Part shown: in pieces, positions 1 to 8,492 of the stretch
Position numbering within the stretch: the stretch's first letter is position 1
Layout of the letters: each line of letters starts with the position of its first letter
Source of the DNA: Curtobacterium guangdongense
GTDB taxonomy: Bacteria; Actinomycetota; Actinomycetes; Actinomycetales; Microbacteriaceae
Length of the DNA: 64,000 nucleotides
Direction of reading: 5' to 3'
Assembly: GCF_049341845.1 (NCBI RefSeq)
Contig: NZ_JBMPIT010000006.1
Coordinates: forward strand, 300,219 to 364,218
Made by a program: the position numbers and the translations under genes
Notes under the pieces: generated by a model
What the model was told of the DNA's origin: nothing
The model's database searches: none
The model's input: the letters and a program-made list of their open reading frames with translations, nothing else

Positions 1-366
1 GAGCAGATCGCGCACTGGGGTCCCCACCGGGTCCTCGTCACCGTCCCCCGGCATCAGCACCAGCACCTGGGGCTGCAGGTCGAGCAACACCTGGCGGCAC
101 CGGCCGCAGGGCGGGATGACCCCGCGTCCGGCATCGGCGACCGCGACGATCGTCATGATCGGGTCGTCGGACACCGCTACTGCGGCGCCGAGGACCGCGA
201 GCTCCGCACACGGGCCGCCGGTGAAGTGCGAGACGTTGACGGCGGTGTGCACGCGGCCGGACAGGTCCATCGCGGCCGACGCCACGGTGTGGGTGACGTC
301 CCCGCCGAGTCGTTCGGCGACCGCCGTCGCGGCTTCGAGCACGGTCCGGTCATTGCGCCATTGCAT
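1..366 (-). CDS. Cytidine deaminase family protein (3' end cut by window)
   Basis: The visible 122 residues carry the zinc-dependent cytidine deaminase signature: a GPCAELAVLGAA segment (Cys-Ala-Glu, zinc ligand plus catalytic Glu) and a PCGRCRQVL segment holding the other two zinc cysteines. Members hydrolyse cytidine or deoxycytidine to uridine in pyrimidine salvage; blasticidin-S deaminases share the same motifs, so the substrate is not certain. The family is about 130 residues long, so only the last few residues should lie beyond the window. The start is the ATG at 366, giving MQWRNDRT. Confidence 0.85.
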   Translation of the reverse strand, partial: MQWRNDRTVLEAATAVAERLGGDVTHTVASAAMDLSGRVHTAVNVSHFTGGPCAELAVLGAAVAVSDDPIMTIVAVADAGRGVIPPCGRCRQVLLDLQPQVLVLMPGDGDEDPVGTPVRDLL

Positions 367-396
367 GAGCTCAGCCTGCCAGATCGCCCGGCACCG

Positions 397-780
397 TCAG
401 TCCGACGCGCGCCGGCGTGCCGGGTCGATCGGCCGCTTCGCCACCGGCAACCCCGCGACCACGAGCTCGTAGGCGTTCGCCACGAGGTCCTCGACGACGG
501 TCTCGTCGATGCCGTTCCCCGGTGCGAGCGTGATCCAGTGCCGCTTGTTCATGTGCCACCCCGGCGTGATCTCCTCGTGGTCGCGGACCAGTGCGGCGCC
601 GTGCGGAGGCGCGCACTTGAGGTTCACGATCGGCACGCCGCGGAGCTCGGAGGTCATCACGAACATCTTGCCGACGACCTTGTAGACGAACGCGCCTTCG
701 CCGAAGGGCTGGGTCTCCTCGGTTGCCGGGAGCGCCAGCGCGGTGCGGGCAGCGACCTCGTGCAGCTCCGTGCCGTCCAT
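397..780 (-). CDS. MmcQ/YjbR-family protein
   Basis: A 127-residue cytosolic protein of the MmcQ/YjbR (CyaY-fold) family. Family-like features are the segment around FVYKVVGKMFV, the NLKC segment and the HMNKRHWITL segment near residue 77. The biochemical role of the family is unknown; members are proposed to bind DNA or small ligands. I chose the ATG at 780 because family similarity begins at MDGTELHEVAAR; the reading frame runs upstream without similarity. It lies behind the deaminase gene on the same strand, but nothing shows a functional link. Confidence 0.8.
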   Translation of the reverse strand: MDGTELHEVAARTALALPATEETQPFGEGAFVYKVVGKMFVMTSELRGVPIVNLKCAPPHGAALVRDHEEITPGWHMNKRHWITLAPGNGIDETVVEDLVANAYELVVAGLPVAKRPIDPARRRASD

Positions 781-902
781 CCCCCCAGCATGCCCCACAC
801 CGCCGACAGCACCCCGTTCTGGGGCGCGACGTCGCGGCACGACGCTGCCTACCATCGCTCCTGCCGCGTGCTCGATGCGGCGATCTCGATCCAGGGGGAA
901 CC

Positions 903-1202
903 ATGCGCGTCATCCGTACCATCGCCGTCGCTGCGGCCACCACCGTCCTCGCCGGGACGGTCGCGCTCGGCGGCGCGACCTCGGCGCAGGCGGCCACCAC
1001 GACGTACAAGAACTGCGACGCCGTCCACAAGGCGTACTCCGGCGGCATCGCGCTGAAGGCAACGAAGGACAACACCGTGCGGTCGGGCGGCAAGGTCACC
1101 CACCGTGCGTTCAAGGGCACGGTGAAGAAGGACGACGCGCTCTACAACGCCAACAAGAAGCTCGACGCTGACGCCGACGGCATCGCGTGCGAGCTGAGCT
1201 GA
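903..1202 (+). CDS. Secreted excalibur calcium-binding domain protein
   Basis: A 99-residue protein with an N-terminal signal peptide (MRVIRT, then an Ala/Val-rich core ending near ATSAQA at residues 27-32). A short mature part ends in LDADADGIACELS. That acidic tail with a preceding NCDAVHKAY segment is the excalibur domain, an extracellular calcium-binding module related to EF-hand loops and common in Gram-positive secreted proteins. A purine-rich GGGGGAA stretch lies just ahead of the ATG at 903. The partner and role are unknown. The stop is followed by a short GAGCTGAGCTGAGC run at 1191-1207. Confidence 0.85.
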   Translation: MRVIRTIAVAAATTVLAGTVALGGATSAQAATTTYKNCDAVHKAYSGGIALKATKDNTVRSGGKVTHRAFKGTVKKDDALYNANKKLDADADGIACELS

Positions 1203-1221
1203 GCTGAGCCGACCCGCGGGC

Positions 1222-1803
1222 CTACAGCGTCGGGACGCCCTCGCCACCGGACCGCGGGCGAGCGGTGCCGGCGACCCCGGTGACGACCGAGTGCGGCGGG
1301 ACGTCCTTCGTCACGACGGTGTTCGCGCCGACGACGGAGTCGTGCGCCACCGTGATGTCCCCGATCAGGGACGACCCTGCTCCGAGCACGACGCGGTCGC
1401 CCACGGTCGGGTGCCGCTTCGCGCCGGGGCCGTGGGCTCCCCCGCGACCGCCGAGCGTCACGCCGTGGAACATCAGGACGTCGTCACCGACGACCGCGGT
1501 CTCCCCGATGACGACACCCATGCCGTGGTCGATGAAGAACCGTCGTCCGATGCGTGCCCCTGGGTGGATCTCGATGCCGGTCAGGGCACGGGCGGTCTGC
1601 GCGACGACCCGTGCCGCGAACCGGGAACCGGGCAGCCCCTCCGCGATCCAGAGCTTGTGCGCGAACCGGAACGCCCAGATCGCGTGCAGCCCCGAGTAGA
1701 CGACGGCGTTCTCGAGGTCCCCGCGAGCAGCGGGATCCCCTCGGCGTGCTGCGGCGAGGTCCTCCCGGACGGTCCGCAGCACGCCACGTCGGCGATGCGT
1801 CAC
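1222..1803 (-). CDS. cysE: Serine O-acetyltransferase
   Basis: CysE acetylates L-serine with acetyl-CoA to O-acetylserine, the first step of cysteine synthesis. The 193-residue protein has an alpha-helical N-terminus (REDLAAARRGDPAARG) and a left-handed beta-helix of hexapeptide repeats. The IDHGMGVVIGETAVVGDD segment contains the catalytic histidine region, followed by HGVTLGG. The start is the GTG at 1803, whose GTGA overlaps the cysK stop codon. This implies translational coupling and a cysK-cysE operon. The short N-terminus is typical of actinobacterial and plant-associated CysE forms. Confidence 0.93.
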   Translation of the reverse strand: MTHRRRGVLRTVREDLAAARRGDPAARGDLENAVVYSGLHAIWAFRFAHKLWIAEGLPGSRFAARVVAQTARALTGIEIHPGARIGRRFFIDHGMGVVIGETAVVGDDVLMFHGVTLGGRGGAHGPGAKRHPTVGDRVVLGAGSSLIGDITVAHDSVVGANTVVTKDVPPHSVVTGVAGTARPRSGGEGVPTL

Positions 1804-2738
1804 GCAGTGAGCCCTTCGAACAGCACGGTCGACAGGTAGCGCTCGCCGGTGTCGCACACGATTGCGACGATGCGCTTGCCCGCGTTCTCCGGACGTGCGG
1901 CGATCACGAGCGCAGCATGGATGATCGCGCCGGACGAGATGCCGGCGAGGATGCCCTCCTGCGTCCCGAGGTCTCGGGCGACCCGCAACGCGTCGTCGAG
2001 CTCGACGTCGAACACCTCGTCGATGACGGACTGGTCGAGCACCTCGGGGATGAAGTTCGCACCGATGCCCTGGATCTTGTGCGGGCCGGCCTTGCCCTCC
2101 GTCAGCAGCGGGGAGTCCTTCGGCTCGACCGCGACGATCTGCACGCCGGGCACACGCTCCTTGAGGACCTGCCCGACACCCGTGATCGTGCCACCGGTAC
2201 CGACGCCCGCGACGAACACGTCGACGTGTCCCTCGGTGTCGCGGAGGATCTCCTCGGCGGTGGTCTTCCGGTGGATCGCGGCGTTCGCGGCGGTCTCGAA
2301 CTGGTGCGCGAGGATCGCACCCGGGGTCTCCTCGACGATCGACGCGGCCTTGGACACCGCACCCTTCATGCCCTCCGGTCCCGGGGTCAGCACGATCTCC
2401 GCACCGTACGCGCGGATCAGGGCACGACGTTCGACGCTCATCGTCTCGGGCATCGTGATGACGACCCGGTACCCACGAGCGGCCCCGACGAGCGCGAGTG
2501 CGATGCCCGTGTTGCCGGACGACCCCTCGACGATCGTGCCGCCCGGCTTCAGGTCGCCGGATTCCTCGGCCGCGTCGATGATCGCGACGCCGAGGCGGTC
2601 CTTGACGCTGGCACCGGGGTTGTAGAACTCGAGCTTCGCGAGGACCTCTGCCGCGCCTTCGGCCGGCAGCCGGTTCAGCTTCACCAGCGGGGTGTTGCCG
2701 AAGGCCTGGGAGATGTTGTCGTAGATGGTGCCGCTCAT
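1800..2738 (-). CDS. cysK: Cysteine synthase A (O-acetylserine sulfhydrylase)
   Basis: A PLP enzyme that converts O-acetylserine and sulfide to cysteine. The 312 residues match full-length CysK. Visible landmarks are the PLP lysine in PGASVKDRLG (K46), the substrate loop SSGNTG, the phosphate-binding GTGGTITG segment and the C-terminal SSGAIIHAA. It is the first gene of a cysK-cysE operon and overlaps cysE by 4 nt. The start is the ATG at 2738 (MSGTIYDN). An upstream in-frame ATG exists, but homology begins at this one. A long inverted repeat lies about 170 nt upstream, in the divergent spacer to the DUF899 gene. Confidence 0.96.
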   Translation of the reverse strand: MSGTIYDNISQAFGNTPLVKLNRLPAEGAAEVLAKLEFYNPGASVKDRLGVAIIDAAEESGDLKPGGTIVEGSSGNTGIALALVGAARGYRVVITMPETMSVERRALIRAYGAEIVLTPGPEGMKGAVSKAASIVEETPGAILAHQFETAANAAIHRKTTAEEILRDTEGHVDVFVAGVGTGGTITGVGQVLKERVPGVQIVAVEPKDSPLLTEGKAGPHKIQGIGANFIPEVLDQSVIDEVFDVELDDALRVARDLGTQEGILAGISSGAIIHAALVIAARPENAGKRIVAIVCDTGERYLSTVLFEGLTA

Positions 2739-2908
2739 CCGGTCCGTCCTCACTCGGGTCGAGTCCGCGACCCTTCCTGGAGGCGCGGTGTGCGATGCGA
2801 TCCTAGCCACCGGACCCGACTCGGCCCTGTCCATGACGTGCCCCACCCACCCAGGTCGGCTCGCGCCTCCAGTCCGCTACCCGACCGGCTCGTCCTGCCG
2901 GCCGGGCA

Positions 2909-2976
2909 CGAGTCTCGGACTGAGCGACAGATCACGCGCTGTGGAGCCCGAGAACTGTCGCTCAGCTCGAGACTCG
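2909..2976. repeat. Long imperfect inverted repeat between divergent genes
   Basis: Two 22-nt arms (2909-2930 and 2955-2976) are complementary except for two adjacent positions and flank a 24-nt loop. The inner stem contains CTGAGCGACAG/CTGTCGCTCAG. The element sits between cysK and the divergently transcribed DUF899 gene, so it is not placed as a normal terminator. The stem core is shared with the hairpin at 45938-45989. The rest of the 2739-3041 spacer shows only the DUF899 ribosome binding site. Confidence 0.7.
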
Positions 2977-3041
2977 CGGACCGACCCACACGCGATGTCG
3001 ACGAGCCGAGTACTTTGCGCGGCAACGACGAGGAGGTCGGC

Positions 3042-3701
3042 ATGTTCCAGCAGGCACAACCCGAGGCCGCCCCACCGGTGGTGGACCGTGCCACGTTCGA
3101 CGCGGCACTCGACGCGCAGGTGGAGGACGAGAAGGAACTCACCCGGCACGGGGACCGGGTCGCAGCCGCACGACGGCGGCTCCCGATGGTGCGGGTCGAC
3201 GACTACGAGTTCACCGGTCCGGACGGCCCCGTCCGACTCACCGAGCTCTTCGGCGACAAGTACCTGCTGCTCGTGCAGAACGTCATGTACGCCCCGGAGT
3301 GGGACGAGGCCTGCCCGGCGTGCACGTGGGGCGCCGACAACCTGCCCGCCGACATGGGTCGGCTGGCGGACGAGGGCATCGCGTTCGCGATGATCGCGCA
3401 GGCGCCGATCGAGAAGCTCGAGGCGTGGAAGGCGGCGCGGGGCTGGCCGCACACGTGGGTGTCGTCCGGCGGGACGAGCTACCACGACGACTGGGGCTGG
3501 ACGCAACCGGAGGGGCCGGTCCCCGGGTACTCCTGCTACCTGCTCCGGGACGGCGTGCCGTACCTGACGTACTCGACGACCGCGCGCGGGACGGAGGCGA
3601 TCATGCCGGTCGCGCACGTCATGGACCGCACGGTGTACGGCCGGCAGCAGGACTGGGAGGACAGCCCCGACGGCTGGCCGCAGTTCCCGACGTACGGCTG
3701 A
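3042..3701 (+). CDS. DUF899 family thioredoxin-like protein
   Basis: A 219-residue protein of the DUF899 family, which has a predicted thioredoxin-like fold. Recognisable pieces are the N-terminal LTRHGDRVAAARRRLPMVRV segment, the KYLLLVQNVMYAPEWDEACPACTWGADNL region with a CPAC pair near residues 88-91, and the C-terminal VYGRQQDWEDSPDGWPQ. Members resemble dithiol oxidoreductases, but none is well characterised, so the role is open. A strong AGGAGG at 3031-3036 places the start at 3042. It converges on the dipeptidase gene with only 6 nt between the stops. Confidence 0.85.
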   Translation: MFQQAQPEAAPPVVDRATFDAALDAQVEDEKELTRHGDRVAAARRRLPMVRVDDYEFTGPDGPVRLTELFGDKYLLLVQNVMYAPEWDEACPACTWGADNLPADMGRLADEGIAFAMIAQAPIEKLEAWKAARGWPHTWVSSGGTSYHDDWGWTQPEGPVPGYSCYLLRDGVPYLTYSTTARGTEAIMPVAHVMDRTVYGRQQDWEDSPDGWPQFPTYG

Positions 3702-3707
3702 GCGGGT

Positions 3708-4730
3708 TCACCCCGAGAAGCCGCTGAACCGGTCGTCGGTGGCCTCGAGCACGCGGAGGACGTTGCCGCCGGCGAGCGCCTCGAGCTCCGCGGCGCTCCA
3801 GCCCCGGCGTTCGAGCTCGGCGGCGAGGACCGGGTAGCGCGAGACGTCCCGGACGTCCGGCGGCAGGACGGGGGTGCCGTCGTAGTCGCCGCCGATGCCG
3901 ATGTGCGCGGCTCCCGCGACGTCCCGTGCGTGCTCGACGTGGTCGGCGATGTCGGACACCGTGACGAGGGGGCCGTCGCCGACGGAGCCCGCCTCTTCCC
4001 AGTCTGCCCAGGCCCGCGACACGAACTTCGGCACGAAGGTGATCATCACGACGCCGCCGTTGTCGGACAGTCGCGCGAGGACGTCGTCGGGGACGTTCCG
4101 CGGGTGGTCGTTCACGGCGATGGTCGAGGAGTGGCTGAAGACGACCGGCCGGGTGGCGACGTCGAGGGTGTCCCGCATCGTGGACGGCGCGGTGTGGGAC
4201 AGGTCGACGAGCATGCCGATCCGCTCCATCTCCGCCACGACCTGTCGGCCGCGGTCGGTCAGCCCGCCGTGGGCGCGGGCGCCCGTCGCCGAGTCGGCCC
4301 ACGGGGTGTCGTCGTTGTGCGTCAGGGTCATGTACCGCACGCCGAGTCGAGCGAAGTCGCGGAGCACGGCGAGGTCGTCCCCGATGGAGTGCCCGCCCTC
4401 TGCGCCGAGCAACGACGCGATCCGTCCCGACTCGACGGCGGCTCGGACCTCGGCGGCGGTGCGGGCGAGCGCGAGGTCATCCGGGTACCGCGCGATGATC
4501 CGGTGCGCCAAGTCGATCTGCTGCAGCGTCGTGCGGACCGGGTCGGGGTCGTCGGCGGGGACGAACACGGACCAGAACTGCCCGACGACACCGCCGGCCC
4601 GGAGCTTCGGGATGTCGGTGTGGAGCGACGACTCCTCGGTGTCGATGCCCTCGACTCCGGAGTCGTGGGACTCGCGCCGCTCCCACGGCAGGTCGTTGTG
4701 GCCGTCGATCACCGGGAACGCGAAGCTCAT
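3708..4730 (-). CDS. Membrane dipeptidase (peptidase M19)
   Basis: A 340-residue zinc dipeptidase of the M19 (renal dipeptidase) family in the amidohydrolase superfamily. The N-terminal HNDLPW (H11, D13) is the first metal-binding pair. Further family segments are GAEGGHS, THNDDTPWADSA, LVDLSHT, FSHSS and IGGDYDG, which line the dinuclear zinc site. Such enzymes cleave dipeptides, including those with D-residues. No signal peptide is visible, so it is probably cytoplasmic. A single ATG at 4730 fits the family start. The gene appears monocistronic. Confidence 0.93.
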   Translation of the reverse strand: MSFAFPVIDGHNDLPWERRESHDSGVEGIDTEESSLHTDIPKLRAGGVVGQFWSVFVPADDPDPVRTTLQQIDLAHRIIARYPDDLALARTAAEVRAAVESGRIASLLGAEGGHSIGDDLAVLRDFARLGVRYMTLTHNDDTPWADSATGARAHGGLTDRGRQVVAEMERIGMLVDLSHTAPSTMRDTLDVATRPVVFSHSSTIAVNDHPRNVPDDVLARLSDNGGVVMITFVPKFVSRAWADWEEAGSVGDGPLVTVSDIADHVEHARDVAGAAHIGIGGDYDGTPVLPPDVRDVSRYPVLAAELERRGWSAAELEALAGGNVLRVLEATDDRFSGFSG

Positions 4731-4782
4731 GCAGTCGACGGTACCGCGGCCTCCAGCCCGCCGGCGTGCGTCGCCGGCGCGC

Positions 4783-5817
4783 CTACAGCGAGCCGGTCAG
4801 CGCCATCAGCCCGAGACTCGATCCGGTGACGACGACCCAGAGCACCAGCCCGAGCACCAGCGGTCGGAACCCTGCCCGACGGAACCCGGCGATGTCGGTC
4901 GAGAGCCCGATCGCGCTGAGCGCCACCGTGATGAGGAACGCGGCGACGGTCGAGATCGCGGGGTGCACGGGCCCTGGGAGGATCCCGGTGGAGTTCACCG
5001 CGGCGGCGATCACGAAGCCGGTCAGGAACCACGGCACGAGCTTCCAGACCCGCCGGAGCGACCAGCGAGTCGGCGCCGCACCCTCGACCGTGACCGCTGC
5101 CGCCGACCGCCTCCCCACCAGCCACGCGAGCCCGAGGACGATCGGGATGATCATCAGCGTCCGGACGAGCTTCACGACGACCGCGAAGTTCGCCGCCTGG
5201 GTGCCGTAGGTGCTCGCGGCCGCCACGACCGACGACGTGTCGTTCACGGCGGTGCCGGCGAAGAGCCCGAACGCGTGCTGGCTCATCCCGAGCGCGTGCC
5301 CGACGATCGGGAAGACGATCACTGCGGCGACGTTGAACAGGAAGATCGTGGAGACGGCGTACGCGACCTCGACCGACACCGCGCCGATCACGGGCGTCAC
5401 GGCGGCGATCGCCGATGCGCCGCAGATGCCCGTCCCGACGCCGATCAGCGTCCGCAGGTTGCCGACGACGCCGAGCAGCCGCCCGACACCCCACGCCGCG
5501 AGCAGGCAGATGACGAGCGTGCCGAGCATCACCGGCAGCGACTCCACGCCGACGCGGGCGACCTCGGCGAGCGACAGCTGCGCACCGAGGAGCACGACGG
5601 CCAGCTGCAGCACGAACTTCGACGCCGTCGTGATCCCGGGCTTCAGCGAGTCGGCCGGACGACGCACCATCCCGATGACCGCGCCGAGCACCACGCCGCT
5701 GACCGGCGCCCCGACGACGGGGAGGAACCGGCCGATGACCGTGGCGACCACGGCGATGCCGGTCGCGAGTGCGAGACCGGGGGCGAGCCTCCTGGCGGTT
5801 TCCGTCGTCGATGCCAC
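4783..5817 (-). CDS. YeiH-family putative sulfate exporter / membrane transporter
   Basis: A 344-residue integral membrane protein with about ten hydrophobic segments, matching the YeiH (UPF0324) family. Typical sequences are the LKPGITTASKFVLQLAVVLLG region, GTGICGASAIAA, and GTAVNDTSSVVAAA in the middle. The family is annotated as a putative sulfate exporter on weak evidence, so the substrate is uncertain. The start is the GTG at 5817 (VASTTETARR); the longer upstream frame is Arg-rich and unlike coding sequence. It is divergent from the SRPBCC gene, with 32 nt between starts. Confidence 0.87.
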   Translation of the reverse strand: MASTTETARRLAPGLALATGIAVVATVIGRFLPVVGAPVSGVVLGAVIGMVRRPADSLKPGITTASKFVLQLAVVLLGAQLSLAEVARVGVESLPVMLGTLVICLLAAWGVGRLLGVVGNLRTLIGVGTGICGASAIAAVTPVIGAVSVEVAYAVSTIFLFNVAAVIVFPIVGHALGMSQHAFGLFAGTAVNDTSSVVAAASTYGTQAANFAVVVKLVRTLMIIPIVLGLAWLVGRRSAAAVTVEGAAPTRWSLRRVWKLVPWFLTGFVIAAAVNSTGILPGPVHPAISTVAAFLITVALSAIGLSTDIAGFRRAGFRPLVLGLVLWVVVTGSSLGLMALTGSL

Positions 5818-5849
5818 GTGACCATCCTGCACTGCGGGAGGATCGGGGC

Positions 5850-6323
5850 ATGACCGTGTCGTTCCGCATCGTGACCGAGCTCGATGCGTCAGCCGAGCGC
5901 GCGTTCGCGCTCTCGCTCGACATCGGGGCGCACGAACGCTCACTCGCCGGCACCGGGGAGCGTGCCGTGGCCGGCACGACGAGCGGCCGGATCGCGTTGG
6001 GCGAGACCGTCACGTTCCGTGCGCGGCACTTCGGGATCGTCTGGCGGCTCACCAGTCGGATCACCGCATTGGAGGCTCCACACCGGTTCGTCGACGAACA
6101 GGTCCGCGGTCCGTTCGCCCGGTTCCGGCACGAGCACCGGTTCGAGCCGTCGGGTCGCGGCACACGGATGGTCGACGAGATCGCGTTCCGGGCACCGCTC
6201 GGCCCGCTGGGCGTGATCGCCGAGCGGGCCGTGCTGGCGCGGTACGTCCCCGCGCTGATCCGCTCCCGCAACGCGGCGCTGGCCGCCGAGCTCCGCGGGC
6301 CCGCGGGGCCGAATCGCGCGTAG
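5850..6323 (+). CDS. SRPBCC-fold (START/Bet v1-like) protein
   Basis: A 157-residue protein of the SRPBCC superfamily. It follows the alternating beta/alpha plan of cyclase/dehydrase-type lipid- or ligand-binding domains: an N-terminal FRIVTELDASAERAFAL, a central FRARHFGIVWRLTSRI, and a C-terminal helix ARYVPALIRSRNAAL. The ligand is unknown. A GGGAGG stretch at 5836-5841 supports the ATG at 5850. The stop codon TAG (6321-6323) lies inside the first copy of the CGCGCGTAGGAGG repeat, so the last residues NRA are encoded by the repeat. The gene at 56483 ends the same way. Confidence 0.83.
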   Translation: MTVSFRIVTELDASAERAFALSLDIGAHERSLAGTGERAVAGTTSGRIALGETVTFRARHFGIVWRLTSRITALEAPHRFVDEQVRGPFARFRHEHRFEPSGRGTRMVDEIAFRAPLGPLGVIAERAVLARYVPALIRSRNAALAAELRGPAGPNRA

Positions 6324-6376
6324 GAGGCGGAATCGCGCGTAGGAGGTCGGACGTTCCGGCCTCCTACGCGCGATTC
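6311..6376. repeat. CGCGCGTAGGAGG element (two direct copies plus one inverted)
   Basis: The 17-nt unit GAATCGCGCGTAGGAGG occurs at 6311-6327 and again at 6330-6346. Its exact reverse complement follows at 6360-6376, so the second and third copies can form a 17-bp hairpin. It ends the SRPBCC gene and lies before the convergent RpiR gene, so it probably works as a bidirectional terminator. A close relative occurs at 56999-57060. Confidence 0.85.
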
Positions 6377-6429
6377 GGCTTCCCATTGCGGGCGTGATGG
6401 GTCGTTCCGGCGCCGAGCTCAAGCCACCG

Positions 6430-7263
6430 TCAGGAGCCGGCGAGCTCCCCGAGGGTGTCGTACGCCGCAGCGACGGCATCCACGTGTGCGCGGCCGGCGG
6501 GGCCCGAGGCCTCGTAGACGTCGTTCGCGATCGCGGCGACCACGGCGAACAAGGCCGCGAGCGAGTCGAACGCGGACGGCGAGTCCACCGGGCAGAGGAT
6601 CGTCGTCGCAGCCGGCGCAGCGATCACGGCGGCCGTCGGGTCCCCGATCACGACGACGTCGGCACCCGATGCCACGCAGTGCCGCACGAGTCGGTCGATG
6701 CCCGCCGCGTGCCGACGGACGGTGACCACGATGACGAGGTCCCGGCGGTCGAGGTCCGCCACCTCCTCCCCGAGTCGCTGCCCGGGTGCCGGACCGACCC
6801 GGACATCCGGCCGGACCTGCGCGAGCTGCGCGCGGAGCTGCAGCGCGATCGGGTGCGCGCCACGCTCCCCGAACACCAGGACCCGGCGCGCCCGGATGAT
6901 GCGCCGGGCGAGACGGGGGCGTTCGGCGCGGGCCAGGGAAGCGAACGCGGCGTCGAGGTTTCGCGACTCGACGGCACGCTGGTCCACGTGCGCGGCGTCC
7001 TCCGCGGCCCAGGGCAACCCGCTGCCCCGTGCCGACATGAGTTCCTGCCGGACCTCGGCGGCGTCCTGGAACCCGAGGGACCGGACGAGGCGCGAGACCG
7101 TCGCCTTCGAGGTACCGGACTCGGCGGCGAGCTGCGCCGAGGTCCCGACGAGCAGGAGCTCCGGGTCGTGGCGGACCATCGCGGCGACCCGGCGTTCGGC
7201 GGGTGAGAGCTGCTCCCACACCGCGTCGATGCGCCCGCGCACGTCGGGCTGGGCGGTGGTCAC
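6430..7263 (-). CDS. MurR/RpiR-family transcriptional regulator of the allantoin cluster
   Basis: A 277-residue regulator with an N-terminal RpiR helix-turn-helix (LSPAERRVAAMVRHDPELLL, then the SAQLAAESGTSKATVSRLVRSLGF recognition region, residues 40-65) and a C-terminal SIS domain. SIS domains bind phosphosugars or related ligands. It is the last gene of the allantoin operon. Its GTG start overlaps the allantoate amidohydrolase stop in GTGA. This position suggests it regulates the cluster, possibly through the shared palindromes near 9740 and 16106; that is inference. The effector is not deducible. Confidence 0.88.
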   Translation of the reverse strand: MTTAQPDVRGRIDAVWEQLSPAERRVAAMVRHDPELLLVGTSAQLAAESGTSKATVSRLVRSLGFQDAAEVRQELMSARGSGLPWAAEDAAHVDQRAVESRNLDAAFASLARAERPRLARRIIRARRVLVFGERGAHPIALQLRAQLAQVRPDVRVGPAPGQRLGEEVADLDRRDLVIVVTVRRHAAGIDRLVRHCVASGADVVVIGDPTAAVIAAPAATTILCPVDSPSAFDSLAALFAVVAAIANDVYEASGPAGRAHVDAVAAAYDTLGELAGS

Positions 7264-8492
7264 GAGGGCTCCGCTGCAAGGGTCGTGATCGCGGTGACGA
7301 GGGCGTCGAGCCCGAGGGCGATGTCGGCCTCGGAGACGAACTCGTCCGGGTGGTGGCTGATGCCGTCGGGGTTCCGGAGGAACAGCATCGCGACGTCGGT
7401 GACGAGCCCGAGCGACATGGCGTCGTGCCCCGCGCGGGAGAACAGCTCCATCGGCTCGGGCGACCCCGTGGCGACGATCCCGGCCCGGACGGCGTCCATC
7501 AGCCGCGGCGCGCAGAACACGGCAGGAGCCCGGTGCACCTCGGTCGGCTCGACGCTGACACCGCGACGCTCACCGATCAGCGCGAACGCCTTCGTGATCT
7601 CGTCCCAGACCCGGTCGCGTCCGTCGTCGAACTCGCCCCGCAGGTCCACCGAGAAGTGTGCGAGGCCCGGGACGACGTTCACGGCACCCGGTTCGACCGT
7701 CATCGTGCCGACCGTCCCGACGTGCTGCGACGCCCGGCAGATCCGCTCGACGGCGAGTGCGGCCTCGGCGGCGGCCAGGAGCGCATCGTGTCGGCGCTCG
7801 TACGGGGTGCCGCCGGCGTGCCGGGCCTCCCCGACGGCCTCGACCGTGAAGCGGCGGGCACTGGCGATGCTCGTGACGACACCGAGTGCCTGGTCGGCCT
7901 GTTCGAGGTACGGCCCCTGCTCGATGTGCGCCTCGAGGTACCCGACGAGCCGCGACGGGTCCACCGCGGCGTCCCCGACGCGCGAGGGGTCGAGCCCGAA
8001 GTCGGTGAACGCCTGCCGGAGGGAGACCCCCTCGGCGTCGGTCAGCTCCCACCAGGCGTCGTCCCAGACCCCGGCGACCGCCGAGGACCCGAGCAGCGCC
8101 TTGCCGAAGCGCGTCCCCTCTTCGTCGGAGAACGCGATCACCTGGATGCCGAACGGCAGCGTGCCGTGCTCGGCGCGGATGCGGGCGACGGCCGCGATGC
8201 CCATGAGCACCCCGACGATGCCGTCGTACCGGCCGGCGTCCACCACGGTGTCGAGGTGCGAACCGACGAGCAGCACGGGGGCGTCGTCCGTGGCACCGGG
8301 GACGCTGCCGTGCAGGTTGCCGGCGTCGTCCTGCCACGTGGTCATCCCGGCGTCCTGCATCCAGCGCGCGACGATCGTGTTCACCCTGGCGTGCTCCGGC
8401 GACAGGTAGACGCGGGTGATCTGGCCCGGCGTCGCGGTGACGGCGGCGAGCTCGTCACACCACGCGACGATCGTCGCGGCGTCGACGGTCAC
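7260..8492 (-). CDS. allC: Allantoate amidohydrolase (M20 family)
   Basis: A 410-residue M20-family Zn/Mn hydrolase of the carbamoyl-amidohydrolase branch. Metal-site landmarks are VGSHLDTVVDAGRYDG, FSDEEGTRF and the C-terminal SRAGHDAMSL. The dimerisation-domain segment EAHIEQGPYLE is typical of allantoate amidohydrolase and N-carbamoyl amino acid hydrolases. It should hydrolyse allantoate to ureidoglycine, ammonia and CO2. The neighbouring allantoinase and aminotransferase favour allantoate over beta-ureidopropionate. The GTG start at 8492 overlaps the aminotransferase stop (GTGA), and its own stop overlaps the RpiR start. Confidence 0.87.
   Translation of the reverse strand: MTVDAATIVAWCDELAAVTATPGQITRVYLSPEHARVNTIVARWMQDAGMTTWQDDAGNLHGSVPGATDDAPVLLVGSHLDTVVDAGRYDGIVGVLMGIAAVARIRAEHGTLPFGIQVIAFSDEEGTRFGKALLGSSAVAGVWDDAWWELTDAEGVSLRQAFTDFGLDPSRVGDAAVDPSRLVGYLEAHIEQGPYLEQADQALGVVTSIASARRFTVEAVGEARHAGGTPYERRHDALLAAAEAALAVERICRASQHVGTVGTMTVEPGAVNVVPGLAHFSVDLRGEFDDGRDRVWDEITKAFALIGERRGVSVEPTEVHRAPAVFCAPRLMDAVRAGIVATGSPEPMELFSRAGHDAMSLGLVTDVAMLFLRNPDGISHHPDEFVSEADIALGLDALVTAITTLAAEPS

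Noticed and set aside
2909..2976. Ordinary rho-independent terminator
   Set aside because: It lies between divergent genes, and neither arm is followed by a T-tract; the terminator reading is therefore not supported there.
1554..3701. A 715-codon open frame on the plus strand
   Set aside because: Only its last part (from 3042) has the DUF899 features and a ribosome binding site. The rest is the antisense of cysE and cysK and is rich in Arg/Asp, a typical high-GC shadow.
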